Positions 9,007 through 18,146 of a DNA stretch of 64,000 nt are shown here, in pieces; the first letter of the stretch is position 1; each line of letters begins with the position of its first letter. The position numbers and the translations under genes were made by a program. Origin of the DNA: Rhizobium lentis (GTDB lineage: Bacteria > Pseudomonadota > Alphaproteobacteria > Rhizobiales > Rhizobiaceae); assembly GCF_014200175.1 (NCBI RefSeq), contig NZ_JACHBD010000001.1:558001-622000 (forward strand). Reading direction: 5' to 3'. Below the pieces are notes generated by a model, which was not told the origin of the DNA, did no database searches, and saw nothing but the letters and a program-made list of their open reading frames with translations.

Positions 9007-9801
9007 TCAGACGGCGATCGGCGCCTTGATGCTGGCATCGGCCTCGTAGCCGATCAGCTCGAAATCATCGAAGGTGAAGCCGAAAATGTCTTTCACGTCG
9101 GGATTGATGCGCATGAAGGGCAGTGGCTTCGGCCGGCGCGTCAACTGCAGCTTCGCCTGGTCGAAATGGTTGTGGTAGAGATGGGCGTCGCCGAGCGTGT
9201 GGACGAAATCGCCGGGTTTGAGCCCCGTCACCGCAGCCACCATCATCGTCAAAAGCGCATAGGAGGCGATATTGAACGGCACACCCAGGAAGATGTCGGC
9301 GGAGCGCTGGTAGAGCTGACAGGAGAGCCTGCCGTCGGCGACATAGAATTGGAACAGACAATGGCAGGGCGGCAGCGCCATATTGTCCACTTCGGCCGGA
9401 TTCCAGGCCGAGACGATGTGGCGGCGCGAATTCGGATTGTTGAGGATGCCTTTAACGAGATTGGCGATCTGGTCGATATGGCCGCCATCCGGTGCCGGCC
9501 AGGAGCGCCATTGGGCGCCATAGACCGGCCCGAGGTCGCCGTTCTTATCGGCCCACTCATCCCAGATCGAGACGCCGTTCTCCCTGAGATAGCGGATATT
9601 CGTTTCGCCCTTCAGGAACCACAAAAGCTCGTGGATGATCGAGCGCAGATGCAGCTTCTTCGTCGTGAGGACGGGAAATCCTTCTTCGAGGTCGAAGCGC
9701 ATCTGGTAGCCGAAGACCGAGCGGGTGCCGGTGCCGGTGCGGTCGCCCCGGTCGGAGCCCTTTTCCATCACGTGCTTCAGGAGATCGAGATATTGCTGCA
9801 T
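9007..9801 (-). CDS. thyA: Thymidylate synthase ThyA
   Basis: Methylates dUMP to dTMP using methylene-tetrahydrofolate, yielding dihydrofolate for the reductase encoded next. Exactly 264 residues, the length of the E. coli type. Catalytic Cys146 lies in [29 protein letters not shown] and [10 protein letters not shown] are typical substrate-binding stretches. The frame is open to 9939, but the ATG at 9801 ([15 protein letters not shown]) gives the family N-terminus. Upstream lies the tmRNA gene on the other strand, so the two are divergent. Confidence 0.96.
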   Translation of the reverse strand: MQQYLDLLKHVMEKGSDRGDRTGTGTRSVFGYQMRFDLEEGFPVLTTKKLHLRSIIHELLWFLKGETNIRYLRENGVSIWDEWADKNGDLGPVYGAQWRSWPAPDGGHIDQIANLVKGILNNPNSRRHIVSAWNPAEVDNMALPPCHCLFQFYVADGRLSCQLYQRSADIFLGVPFNIASYALLTMMVAAVTGLKPGDFVHTLGDAHLYHNHFDQAKLQLTRRPKPLPFMRINPDVKDIFGFTFDDFELIGYEADASIKAPIAV

Positions 9802-9952
9802 GTCGCGCTGATTCCGTTTTCTCCAATTTAAGCCTTCGCCTTCAGGAAACCAATCGCCGGCAGGCATTTTCCCGTGCTTTCTGCTGCCGGAAATAAAGCT
9901 TTTGTGACGATTACCCTTTCCTTGGGCGAAGGAAATCACTATATCAGCCTTG

Positions 9953-10292
9953 CCGGCTTTCGGGCCGACTATGGCAATAAATGAGCGGTGTAATAAACCT
10001 ATTGGACCCGGGGGCGGTACCCGGCGCCTCCACCAAAAACCGGCGGCAAAGGAAGGCCGGCTTTTGATGGGGGCGAAACAGGATCGACAAGGGTGTAAAG
10101 ATCGACTTTTTGCTCGGCATTGTACCGCCGTTATCGGGCTAAAATTGTAGTTGCAAACGACAACTATGCGGAAGCTCGTCTCGCTGCTTAATCGCGGTGT
10201 GACACTTCAATCAAAGTCCTAGTGGTTCGCACCTCTAGGCGGGGTCCGAAGGCACCTGGCAACAGAAGCCTTCACCTTCTCCCTGCTGACGA
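9953..10292 (+). ncRNA. ssrA: Two-piece (circularly permuted) tmRNA
   Basis: Rescues stalled ribosomes and tags the nascent chain. The gene is permuted: the acceptor piece comes first and ends in CGCCTCC-ACCA at 10025-10035, preceded by a T-arm (stem 10008-10012/10020-10024, seven-base loop). After a spacer (10036-10068) the coding piece begins with GGGGGCG (10069-10075), which pairs with CGCCTCC to rebuild the acceptor stem (six Watson-Crick pairs and one G-U). The tag frame at 10153-10191 encodes [12 protein letters not shown] and a TAA stop. Hairpins near 10222-10243 and 10248-10273 belong to the 3' part. A TATATC box at 9940 could be the -10. Ends are approximate. Confidence 0.94.
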
Positions 10293-10357
10293 AATCATGT
10301 ATGCTGCGAAAAAACGTGACTCGGCTCCGGTCTTTCCCAAGGCGCCCGGACGTGGCA

Positions 10358-10363
10358 TATAAC
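10358..10363 (+). promoter_or_regulatory. Possible -10 box for sspB
   Basis: TATAAC lies 41 bp before the sspB start codon, in the gap after the tmRNA. No convincing -35 box is seen at the right distance, so this is a weak call; readthrough from ssrA is the alternative. Confidence 0.3.
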
Positions 10364-10404
10364 CTTGTGAAAAGACTTCCGAACCGACGAAAGACAGGAA
10401 AAGC

Positions 10405-10920
10405 ATGGGGCAGGATCATATCCGCTACGACATTCTGGCGCAGGATGCACTTCGCGGCGTCATCCGCAAGGTTTTGGCGGAAGTCGCAACGACGGGCCGT
10501 CTGCCCGGCGACCATCACTTCTTCATCACCTTCCTGACGGGTGCGGCCGGTGTGCGCATTTCCCAGCACCTGAAGTCGAAATATCCAGAGCAGATGACCA
10601 TCGTCATCCAGCACCAGTTCTGGGACCTGAAGATCACCGAGACGCATTTCGAAATTGGCCTATCCTTCTCCGACGTTCCGGAAAAGCTGGTCATTCCGTT
10701 CAATGCGATCCGCGGTTTCTACGATCCCTCCGTCAACTTCGAGCTCGAATTCGACGTGCCGCTCGCTGACGGCGAGGAGCTGCCGTCCGGCGAGATTACC
10801 GCCTATCCGGTCGATGCCGCAGGAAAGACTGACGAAACCGCCGGCGCAAAACCGGCCGACGGCGAAGAGAAGAAACCCGGTTCCGTCGTCTCGCTCGATT
10901 CCTTCCGCAAGAAGCAGTGA
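10405..10920 (+). CDS. sspB: ClpXP adaptor SspB (alpha type)
   Basis: Delivers ssrA-tagged proteins to the ClpXP protease. Length 171: a folded substrate-binding domain in residues 1-120 (HHFFITFLTGAAGVRIS, MTIVIQHQFWDL, LVIPFNAIRGFYDPS), then a flexible acidic/Ala-rich linker, and the C-terminal tail VVSLDSFRKKQ, which in this family is the ClpX-docking peptide. It is encoded right after the tmRNA whose tag it recognises. A hairpin terminator follows the stop. The start has AGGAAAAGC upstream. Family identity is firm; details of tag recognition here are inferred from family knowledge. Confidence 0.93.
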   Translation: MGQDHIRYDILAQDALRGVIRKVLAEVATTGRLPGDHHFFITFLTGAAGVRISQHLKSKYPEQMTIVIQHQFWDLKITETHFEIGLSFSDVPEKLVIPFNAIRGFYDPSVNFELEFDVPLADGEELPSGEITAYPVDAAGKTDETAGAKPADGEEKKPGSVVSLDSFRKKQ

Positions 10921-10927
10921 TTTCAAA

Positions 10928-10949
10928 GGGAGGCCCAGCCTCCTTTTTT
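10928..10949 (+). terminator. Rho-independent terminator after sspB
   Basis: GGAGGC-CCA-GCCTCC stem-loop (10929-10943) followed by six T, starting 8 bp after the sspB stop and ending 22 bp before the next start codon. Confidence 0.85.
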
Positions 10950-10971
10950 CTTAAGGGATTTCAGCCACCGC

Positions 10972-11166
10972 ATGAGCGCCGAAATCATCAATCTGCGCCA
11001 GTTCCGCAAGAAGCAGGCCCGCTCCGAGAAAGAAAAACAGGCCGAGCAGAACCGCATTTCCTTCGGGCGCACCAAGGCCGAAAAGCAGCTCACCCGCAGC
11101 CTGAACGAGAAGGCCGACAAGGCGCACCGCGACGGCCGGATCGAGACGGATGACGACGGCGCATGA
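10972..11166 (+). CDS. DUF4169 family small basic protein
   Basis: A 64-residue, highly charged protein (many Lys/Arg/Glu), predicted to be helical or disordered, with no membrane segment. The N-terminus MSAEIINLRQFRKKQARS is the conserved part of DUF4169; the function is unknown. Its FRKKQ motif matches the ClpX-docking tail of SspB encoded just upstream, with 15 identical bases (10903-10917 and 11002-11016). It is followed by a ribbon-helix-helix gene. It lies just past the sspB terminator, so it depends either on readthrough or on a promoter in the 50 bp before it. Confidence 0.82.
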   Translation: MSAEIINLRQFRKKQARSEKEKQAEQNRISFGRTKAEKQLTRSLNEKADKAHRDGRIETDDDGA

Positions 11167-11270
11167 GGCTTCACGCAAAGCTTGAAAAGCCGAAAACGAA
11201 TCTGCGATCAGCCACTTGCCCGATTTGCTTGAATCGACCTTCGAAGCCGATTGCGATGTGAACGTCCTTC

Positions 11271-11495
11271 ATGATCCGGAAGCACTCGGCAACACTGCAT
11301 GGCCATCGCACCAGTTTTTCGCTGGAAGATGAATTCTGGGCCGAACTGAAGACGATCGCGGCAGGCCGCTCGATGTCGCTGGCCGCCCTCATTTCCGAGA
11401 TCGACGACCACCGCCAGCCAGACAGCAACCTGTCCTCGGCGCTGCGGCTCCATGTGCTTTCCTGGGCGAAGGCCGGCGGTGGCCGCCAGCCGTGA
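11271..11495 (+). CDS. Ribbon-helix-helix domain protein
   Basis: A 74-residue protein with a single RHH_4-like domain: the strand TSFSLEDEFW followed by two helices (AELKTIAAGRSMSLAALISEIDD). Such small proteins bind DNA as dimers, though the role of this family is not established. The frame has a stop just upstream, so the ATG at 11271 is the only ATG start; no good ribosome site is visible. It follows the DUF4169 gene by about 100 bp and runs convergent with the AsmA-like gene. Confidence 0.8.
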   Translation: MIRKHSATLHGHRTSFSLEDEFWAELKTIAAGRSMSLAALISEIDDHRQPDSNLSSALRLHVLSWAKAGGGRQP

Positions 11496-11561
11496 CGCAG
11501 ATATAAAGGCGATTTCGCCGACACGATGACCTGCAGCGCCTCAGGTCAATCAGACGCGCCG

Positions 11562-14500
11562 TCATTGCGCCTGAACGTCCGGCAGCTGATCGAAATTGAG
11601 CGGACCGGGCTGCGCCTGCCCGCTCCGCCGCGCCGCTTCCGCAGCCGCTCTCGCCTGCGCATCGGCCTTGTCCCTGGCTTCTGCCGCGCGCGCGGCCTCG
11701 GCCTCGGCGGCCGCCTTCTGCGCCGCCGCTGCCTGTGCCAGTGCGCGCAGCCGCTCTTCCTCCGCATGCCGTTGCTGCTCGATCTCGGCGGCCCTGACGC
11801 GCTCGGCGTCATTGAACCGATAGAGCGCGGCCTCGCGACGCAGCCGCTGCTTTTCGAGCACGATTGCCTGCAGCCGTTCGACGCGCCGCCGTTCGCGTTC
11901 GAAGGCGCGCAGCGACAGGTAGCTGGTGATATCGGTCACATCCATCGTCTTGCCGGGGGACGGCAACAGGCCGGAAAAATTCAGCCTGAGCGCCGGCTCG
12001 GCGCCGGGAAGCGTTTCCGTACCGGGATTGAGGCCGATACCGACCGTCGCGCTGATCCGCTCTTCCGGCAGCGCAATCTGCGCATCAGCGGTGACGCGGG
12101 CCAAATCGTTGGCGACGGTGACATTCTGCACCCTCAGCGTCCCGTCGGCAATATTGAAAGGAATGCCGAGCGGCGGCAGCTTCGCTTCGCCGTTGCTGAG
12201 CAGCGTCTCGACGATCGGGTGCACCTTGCCGGCATTGATCTGTTCCTGCATCGTGTCGGTCGCGGCAAGCAGCGGCGGAAGAATGGCAAGGTTCAGCCCG
12301 CGTATGCTGGTGTCGCCGAGCCGCAATTCACCCGAACCGTTGAGCGAGCTAGCGATTTCGCTGACCGTCTTGCCCGAGGCCTCCATCGACAGCGACAGGC
12401 CGAACTTACCATTGGCGATCGGCGCACCGTCACGCAGCCAGACGACGCCGGCAAGATCGGAATCGGCAAGCGCAAGCTTCGTCTGCAGGAAGCCGGTGCC
12501 GTCGGCATTGGTAAAAAGCAGGTTGCCGGAGAGCTTGCCACCGTCCCAGTTGCCGGCCATGTCGTTGAGCTGAAGTTCGTCGCCCTTATAGACGACGTTG
12601 CTGGTAAAATCGGACACCGCCGTTTCCGGCAGGCCGGGCCAGAACTCTTTGGCCGAAAGTTTCACCTTAACGTCGAGATCCTTGAAGACGGGCAAGCCCA
12701 GCGGGGCCTTCGTCAGCGCACCGTTGGCGGGATCGACGATCTGGCCGAACACGGCCTCGCCAATCCAGCCGGCATCGACTTTGGAGAGCGTCAGCGCGCC
12801 GTTTGCTGTCGTCTTCGCGGCCTTCCGATCGAAGTTCAGTGCCCCTGAAAATGCGTTGTCGGCCGCATGCCCCTTGATATCGGACAAGGCGATCTTGTCG
12901 CTGTCGACGGCGGCATTGACCTGCAGGCTGAACGGCAACCCCGTTCCGGTCTGCGGCAGGGCGATGCCGTTCATGATGAGATAGGGGTCGATATCAGCGC
13001 TATCGAGCGAAAGCGCGATCTGACCATTCATGAAACTCTCCGGCCGGACATCGACCTTGCCGTTAGCGGTAAACGAAGTCCGGTCGGTGGCGAAGGTCAG
13101 CGCCGCATCGGCAGGATCATTGCCCGATGCCTTCACCTTAAGCGTCAGGCGGCCGTTGGCGCCGACATCGACCGGCAGCGGGTCGAGCCCGGCCTGGCCG
13201 AAGAGGATGGATGGCACGGCGTTTTCGAGCGTCGCCTCGAGGCTCGTGGTGCCGTTGCCGGTCAGTGCCAGCAGATCGGACATGCGATAGTCGAGATTGA
13301 CGCGGCTGCCGTTCGCGACACCGGCCAGTGTCACCGTCAGCGCATTGCCTTCCTCGCCACCGAGCGTCAGCGCGCCGCGCAATGCCGTATTGCCGTACCA
13401 GCCGGCATTGCGCACAAGCCGGTCGAGCACTGGGTGGTGCGGCAGATGCTCGCGCAGCATGGTGAAGAAGCCGCCGGGATCGGCCGACTTGAAGGTGATC
13501 TCACCCGTACCCTTGTAGTCGAGCAGCGAGCCTTCCGCCCGGCCCGTCGCCGTCAGCTCGGCGCCGGCGAGATTCTTGACCGACAACCGGTCGACCGCAA
13601 GCGCCCCGTCGGCGATCGTGAAGGTGGTTTCGACATTCTCGGCTTCGACACCGAAGGCGGTGAACTTGTCGGCCTTCAGCTGGGCGGCGATCTTGTGATC
13701 GAGGACATTGTCGCCGCTGTCCTGGCCTGTCGCGAGGCCGGCCAGCGCCTGTAGCGCGTCAAGATCGAGCGTGTCGCCGTTCAGCGCCACCGATAGGGTC
13801 GGCGTCTGACCTGAGATCGCCTGTCGCTCAAGTCTGCCCTTCAGCGTCGCCGACCCGACGGCGATTTCGAGGTTTTCGAACCGCTGCAATTCATGAGTGA
13901 GGCTGACATTGGCGGAAAAACCCGCCTGCCGCAATTGCCGGATGGCCGGATCGACTGAGCCCGCCAGCCAGGAGGCAAGCCCCGTGGGCTGGCTTGAGGC
14001 CAACACGATCTGGCCGTTGAACGAGGGCTCACCCTGAAGCAGGAGCTTGCCCTTGCCCTCCACCAGTGTGCGCCCCGGCAGCGTGCCGATGGCCCTGTCG
14101 ATCATCCAGCCGGTGCCGGCCGGCTGCAGCTCCAGTTGCACGTCGCGCAGCGTCGTGTCGCCGGCGACGATCGCCGGCAGCTTGACGCTCGCCTTGCCCG
14201 GCACTTGCGGGATCGGCACCTGCGCGACGATATCGATCAGCGAATTCAATCGCTGGCGCGCCGAAACCGCGGGATCCCGCGTTGTCTTGCCGGCCGCGCC
14301 TTCATTGCCGATGCGGTTGACGTCGATTTGCTGACCGTCGGCCGTCAGCAGGAATTCCGGCGCGTTGCCGGTGTCGAGCGTCGCCTCGCCTGTTATGACA
14401 TAGGGATCGTCCGTCGGGCCGATCTCCATCCGGTATTCGGGAATACGGATGCGTTCATTGGTGAGTTCGAAGCGGCCCTTGACCCGCGGCGGCTGCTCGT

Positions 14501-15266
14501 TCTTGTTGGCCGATTTGGCGCTGTTGCGGTTTTCGATCGCCGCTGAAAGCTGGCCCTGGTAATTCGGCTTGCGATCGACGAGCTTCAGCTCGCCGTCAAG
14601 ATCGATGCTGACCGGGTGCTTATCAGGGGAAAGCTTCGTGCGCATGCGCAGCACGCCCTTCTCGTCCGGCTGGCTGCTCGAGATCGAGAAATTCCCGTGT
14701 TCGCCGTCGAGCGCCGCATCGCCCTCGATGCGCCAGGGGCCGGCGAGCGACTTGGCGGACATCTCTGCATTCAGGCCGGTGATGCGGCGGCCCCGGCCCG
14801 ACTGGTCGTCGATGAATTCCACCTCGCCGCCGCTGACATGCACATTTTCGAGGACGACCGTTTTCGCCGGTATTTCGGCGCGGCTGCCGCGCATCCAGTC
14901 GAGGGTGCCGTCTTTGAGCAATCTGAGGCGCACCTTCGGATTGACGACGCGCATGTCGAAGATCAGCGCCTCGCCCGACAGGAAAGGCGCAAGCTCCGCA
15001 TCCATGGAAAACTGTTCGACCTTGACGATCGGCGTGCCGTCGGCTTCCTGGCCGACACGCACGTCATGCAGCGTGACCGACGGAAACGGCAACAGGCGGG
15101 CATCGACCGTGCCGTGGACGGTGACTTTCTTACCGATGATGCGGCTTGCCTGATCCTCGAAGTTCTTGCGGAAATCCGTCCAGTCGATGAAAAGCGGCGC
15201 AAGCAGCGCCACAAACAGCGCTACGACGATCACTCCCCCCAGAAAGACGAGGAACCGGCCTACCAA
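11562..15266 (-). CDS. AsmA-family envelope protein, very large
   Basis: A 1234-residue protein with one N-terminal membrane anchor (about residues 5-27), an AsmA N-terminal domain (DARLLPFPSVTLHDVRVG) and a long beta-rich middle like the AsmA/TamB/YhdP lipid-transport bridges, ending in the AsmA C-terminal region (GLNLAILPPLLAATDTMQEQ). Family members are thought to move phospholipid across the periplasm or control outer-membrane assembly. The last 110 residues are a charged Ala/Glu/Arg/Gln coiled coil, then a short Pro/Leu tail. The start codon is TTG at 15266, with GGAG 10 bp upstream. It stands alone and runs convergent with the RHH gene. Confidence 0.88.
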   Translation of the reverse strand: MVGRFLVFLGGVIVVALFVALLAPLFIDWTDFRKNFEDQASRIIGKKVTVHGTVDARLLPFPSVTLHDVRVGQEADGTPIVKVEQFSMDAELAPFLSGEALIFDMRVVNPKVRLRLLKDGTLDWMRGSRAEIPAKTVVLENVHVSGGEVEFIDDQSGRGRRITGLNAEMSAKSLAGPWRIEGDAALDGEHGNFSISSSQPDEKGVLRMRTKLSPDKHPVSIDLDGELKLVDRKPNYQGQLSAAIENRNSAKSANKNEQPPRVKGRFELTNERIRIPEYRMEIGPTDDPYVITGEATLDTGNAPEFLLTADGQQIDVNRIGNEGAAGKTTRDPAVSARQRLNSLIDIVAQVPIPQVPGKASVKLPAIVAGDTTLRDVQLELQPAGTGWMIDRAIGTLPGRTLVEGKGKLLLQGEPSFNGQIVLASSQPTGLASWLAGSVDPAIRQLRQAGFSANVSLTHELQRFENLEIAVGSATLKGRLERQAISGQTPTLSVALNGDTLDLDALQALAGLATGQDSGDNVLDHKIAAQLKADKFTAFGVEAENVETTFTIADGALAVDRLSVKNLAGAELTATGRAEGSLLDYKGTGEITFKSADPGGFFTMLREHLPHHPVLDRLVRNAGWYGNTALRGALTLGGEEGNALTVTLAGVANGSRVNLDYRMSDLLALTGNGTTSLEATLENAVPSILFGQAGLDPLPVDVGANGRLTLKVKASGNDPADAALTFATDRTSFTANGKVDVRPESFMNGQIALSLDSADIDPYLIMNGIALPQTGTGLPFSLQVNAAVDSDKIALSDIKGHAADNAFSGALNFDRKAAKTTANGALTLSKVDAGWIGEAVFGQIVDPANGALTKAPLGLPVFKDLDVKVKLSAKEFWPGLPETAVSDFTSNVVYKGDELQLNDMAGNWDGGKLSGNLLFTNADGTGFLQTKLALADSDLAGVVWLRDGAPIANGKFGLSLSMEASGKTVSEIASSLNGSGELRLGDTSIRGLNLAILPPLLAATDTMQEQINAGKVHPIVETLLSNGEAKLPPLGIPFNIADGTLRVQNVTVANDLARVTADAQIALPEERISATVGIGLNPGTETLPGAEPALRLNFSGLLPSPGKTMDVTDITSYLSLRAFERERRRVERLQAIVLEKQRLRREAALYRFNDAERVRAAEIEQQRHAEEERLRALAQAAAAQKAAAEAEAARAAEARDKADAQARAAAEAARRSGQAQPGPLNFDQLPDVQAQ

Positions 15267-15355
15267 TGCAAGGATTCTCCATTCGGGATTCTGTTGCCGA
15301 CACTAGCGCTATTCATGCCGGGGGCAAGGCCCAAGTTCATGGGAATATTCCGTTT

Positions 15356-16768
15356 TCAGCCGTGATGGAAAATCTTGCCGGGATTGAAGATGCCGTCCGG
15401 ATCGAGCGCCTGCTTCACCTGTCGCATCAGATCCACCGTCCCTCCCAGCTCCTGCTCCAGAAAGGCCATCTTTCCCTGCCCGATTCCATGTTCGCCGGTG
15501 CATGTCCCGTCCATGTCGAGTGCCCGGCGGTTGAGCCGCTCAACAAAGCCCTCGGCCCTGGCTATGTCTCCGGCGCTTTTGTCGTCGAACAGCAGCAGCA
15601 CATGGAAGTTCCCGTCGCCGGCATGACCGACGATCGGGCCGAGCAGCCCGTGTTCCTCGATATCCGCCTGCGTTTCGGAAACGCAATCGGCAAGCCGCGA
15701 TATCGGAACACAAACATCCGTCGAAAGTGCGGCAAGCCCTGGAGCCAGCGCCCTGGCCGACCAATAGGCATCGTGGCGCGCCTTCCAGAGTTTGGTCCGC
15801 TCCTCGGCATTGGCGGTCCAGAGGAATTCGCCGCCACCGCATTCGGTGGCGATCTCTCCAAAGGCTGCCGATTGCAGCGGCACGGTTTCGTCGGTGCCGT
15901 GGAATTCGAGGAACAGCGTCGGGCTTTCGGCATAGGAAAGTCCGGAATAGGCATTGCACGCCCGCATCTGCACCGCATCGAGCAACTCGATGCGCGCCAC
16001 CGGAATGCCCATCTGGATCGTCATGATAACGGCGTCGCAGGCCGCCTTGATACTTGGAAAGGCGCAGACACCGCCGGCTATTTTCTGCGGGATCGCTTGC
16101 AGGCGCAGCGTCACCGAGGTCAGGATACCGAGCGTGCCTTCGGCGCCGACGAAAAGCCGCGTCAGGTCGTAGCCGGCCGAGGACTTGCGGGCACGCCGGG
16201 CAGTACGGATTTCCTCGCCGGTGGCGGTGACCGCCGTGACGGCGAGCACATTGTCCTTCATCGTCCCGTAACGTACGGCATTGGTGCCCGACGCCCGTGT
16301 CGACGCCATGCCGCCGATCGAAGCATTGGCACCGGGATCGATCGGGAAGAACAGGCCGGTATCACGCAGGTGGATATTCAGGGCCTCGCGGGTGATCCCG
16401 GGCTCGACCGTGCAGTCGAGATCCTCGGGATTGACATCGAGCACGCGGTTCATGCGGCTGAAATCGATCGAAATACCGCCATTGGCAGCATTGACCTGTC
16501 CCTCCAGCGAGGAGCCGGTACCGAAGCCGATCACCGGCACCTTGTGGGCCGCACAGACCTTGACCGCCATCTTCACATCTTCGGCGCTCTCGGCAAAGAG
16601 CACGCCGTCCGGCAGCTGCGACGGGATATAGGTGGTCGTATGGGCATGCTGCTCACGGAGGGATTGGCCAGTCTGGAAGCGCTCGCCGAAGCTTTGCCTG
16701 AGAATGTCGAGCACAGCGGCAATGCCCGCCTCGTTGCGTGTGCCGGCCTTTGCGTCCTTCAGCGCCAT
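15356..16768 (-). CDS. FAD-linked D-lactate dehydrogenase / glycolate oxidase (GlcD-like)
   Basis: A 470-residue oxidoreductase with an N-terminal FAD_binding_4 domain (VPVIGFGTGSSLEGQVNAA near residues 70-90; DPGANASIGGMASTRASGTNAVRYG) and a C-terminal FAD-oxidase domain ending DPDGIFNPGKIFHHG. The GTCTGEHGIGQGK stretch holds the family's conserved His near the flavin. It probably oxidises D-lactate or a related 2-hydroxy acid, passing electrons to cytochrome c or quinone; the exact substrate is not determinable. The ATG at 16768 gives the normal N-terminus; the frame is open to 16849. A 250-bp AT-richer gap separates it from the aldo/keto reductase gene. Confidence 0.9.
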   Translation of the reverse strand: MALKDAKAGTRNEAGIAAVLDILRQSFGERFQTGQSLREQHAHTTTYIPSQLPDGVLFAESAEDVKMAVKVCAAHKVPVIGFGTGSSLEGQVNAANGGISIDFSRMNRVLDVNPEDLDCTVEPGITREALNIHLRDTGLFFPIDPGANASIGGMASTRASGTNAVRYGTMKDNVLAVTAVTATGEEIRTARRARKSSAGYDLTRLFVGAEGTLGILTSVTLRLQAIPQKIAGGVCAFPSIKAACDAVIMTIQMGIPVARIELLDAVQMRACNAYSGLSYAESPTLFLEFHGTDETVPLQSAAFGEIATECGGGEFLWTANAEERTKLWKARHDAYWSARALAPGLAALSTDVCVPISRLADCVSETQADIEEHGLLGPIVGHAGDGNFHVLLLFDDKSAGDIARAEGFVERLNRRALDMDGTCTGEHGIGQGKMAFLEQELGGTVDLMRQVKQALDPDGIFNPGKIFHHG

Positions 16769-17019
16769 CCCTTTGATCTCCCTGCCATGCCGCGTAGACG
16801 AGATCGCATCCCGCAGACTCCAGCGCTTCCCGCCCGCTCGGACGCACAAGGACGCTGTAGAACTTTAAAATTGCTGCATAATTTCATCTTACATCGATTC
16901 CGATCTAAGGAGATATGCAGCAGGCTGGGTATGGGGCAAGTCAAAGCGGCTGTCCAGCTAAGAATGGGAGAAGATTTCATTCCCCTTTTGTCATAGGACG
17001 GTCCGCTTTGTCCGACACC

Positions 17020-18054
17020 TCAGACGATCGGCGGATTGAGCCGGGCGAAGCCCTCCTGCCGTCGATACGGGAAATAGGGATAGGGCGCCGTCGCGGCGCT
17101 GACTGCGTCGAGCCTTTCGATCTGATCCTTGGACAGGCTCCAGCCGACGGCACCGAGGTTCTGCCTGAGTTGCTCTTCGTTGCGGGCGCCGATGATGACG
17201 CTCGACACCGTCGGCCGGCCGAGCAGCCAGTTGATGGCGATCTGCGGCACCGTCTTGCCCGTCTCCGTTGCGACGGCGTCCAGCACCTCGACGATGTCGT
17301 AGAGCTTCTCGTCGTCGACGGGCGGGCCGTATTGCGCCGTCTCGTGCAGGCGGCTTGCCGCGGGCAGCGGTTCACCGCGGCGGACCTTGCCGGTCAGCCG
17401 TCCCCAGGCGAGCGGGCTCCAGACGAGAGCGCCAACACCCTGGTCGGCTCCGAGCGGCATCAGCTCCCATTCGTAATCCCGTCCCGCCAGCGAATAATAG
17501 ACCTGATGGGCGACATAACGCGGATGGCCGTGGCGCTCGGCGGTCGCGAGCGACTTCATCAGTTCCCAGCCGGCAAAATTGGAAACGCCGATATAGCGGA
17601 TCTTGCCGGAGGTGATGAGCCCGTCGAGTGTCGACAGCACCTCCTCGACCGGTGTTGAGGCGTCGAAAGCGTGAAGCTGCAGAAGGTCGATATAGTCGGT
17701 CCCAAGCCGGCGCAGCGCCTGCTCGGTCGCGCGGATCAGCCGCGCCCGCGACGTTCCCCAGTCCTGCGGTCCCTCGCCCGTCGGCAACGCCATCTTCGTC
17801 GAGATCAGCACGGCATCGCGCCGGCCGCGGATCGCCTGGCCGAGCACTTCCTCGGAGGCGCCGGCCGAATAAACGTCCGCCGTGTCGAAAAGATTGACGC
17901 CGGCTTCGAGACAGATGTCGACGAGCCGTCGCGCCTCCCCCGCATCGGTATTGCCCCATGCGCCAAACAGCGGCCCACTGCCACCGAAAGTGCCGGCGCC
18001 AAAACTCAAGACCGGCACCCTCAGGCCGGATGCGCCGAGATTTCTAGATTCCAT
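17020..18054 (-). CDS. Aldo/keto reductase
   Basis: A 344-residue NADP-dependent oxidoreductase of the TIM-barrel AKR family. Seen motifs: LFDTADVYSAGASEEVLGQA with the catalytic Asp and Tyr, the Lys in LISTKMALP, LLQLHAFDASTPVEE in place of the catalytic His stretch, and the C-terminal cofactor site SSVIIGARNEEQLRQNLGAVGW. The ATG at 18054 is preceded by AGGAGA; the frame runs to 18123 without support. It is divergent from a LysR regulator 92 bp away, which probably controls it in response to a substrate or aldehyde. Confidence 0.93.
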   Translation of the reverse strand: MESRNLGASGLRVPVLSFGAGTFGGSGPLFGAWGNTDAGEARRLVDICLEAGVNLFDTADVYSAGASEEVLGQAIRGRRDAVLISTKMALPTGEGPQDWGTSRARLIRATEQALRRLGTDYIDLLQLHAFDASTPVEEVLSTLDGLITSGKIRYIGVSNFAGWELMKSLATAERHGHPRYVAHQVYYSLAGRDYEWELMPLGADQGVGALVWSPLAWGRLTGKVRRGEPLPAASRLHETAQYGPPVDDEKLYDIVEVLDAVATETGKTVPQIAINWLLGRPTVSSVIIGARNEEQLRQNLGAVGWSLSKDQIERLDAVSAATAPYPYFPYRRQEGFARLNPPIV

Positions 18055-18146
18055 GGCTCTGTCTCCTGTGTTTCTCCACAGATAGACCCGGGCCGTGTGG
18101 TGATATAGATTGACCTTCAGCAAAGTATTTTTGATTTGAATTCATC

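Noticed and set aside
16915..17658. Plus-strand frame beginning just after AAGGAGAT
   Set aside because: The ribosome-site-like sequence is too close to the ATG, and almost all of the frame is antisense to the aldo/keto reductase.
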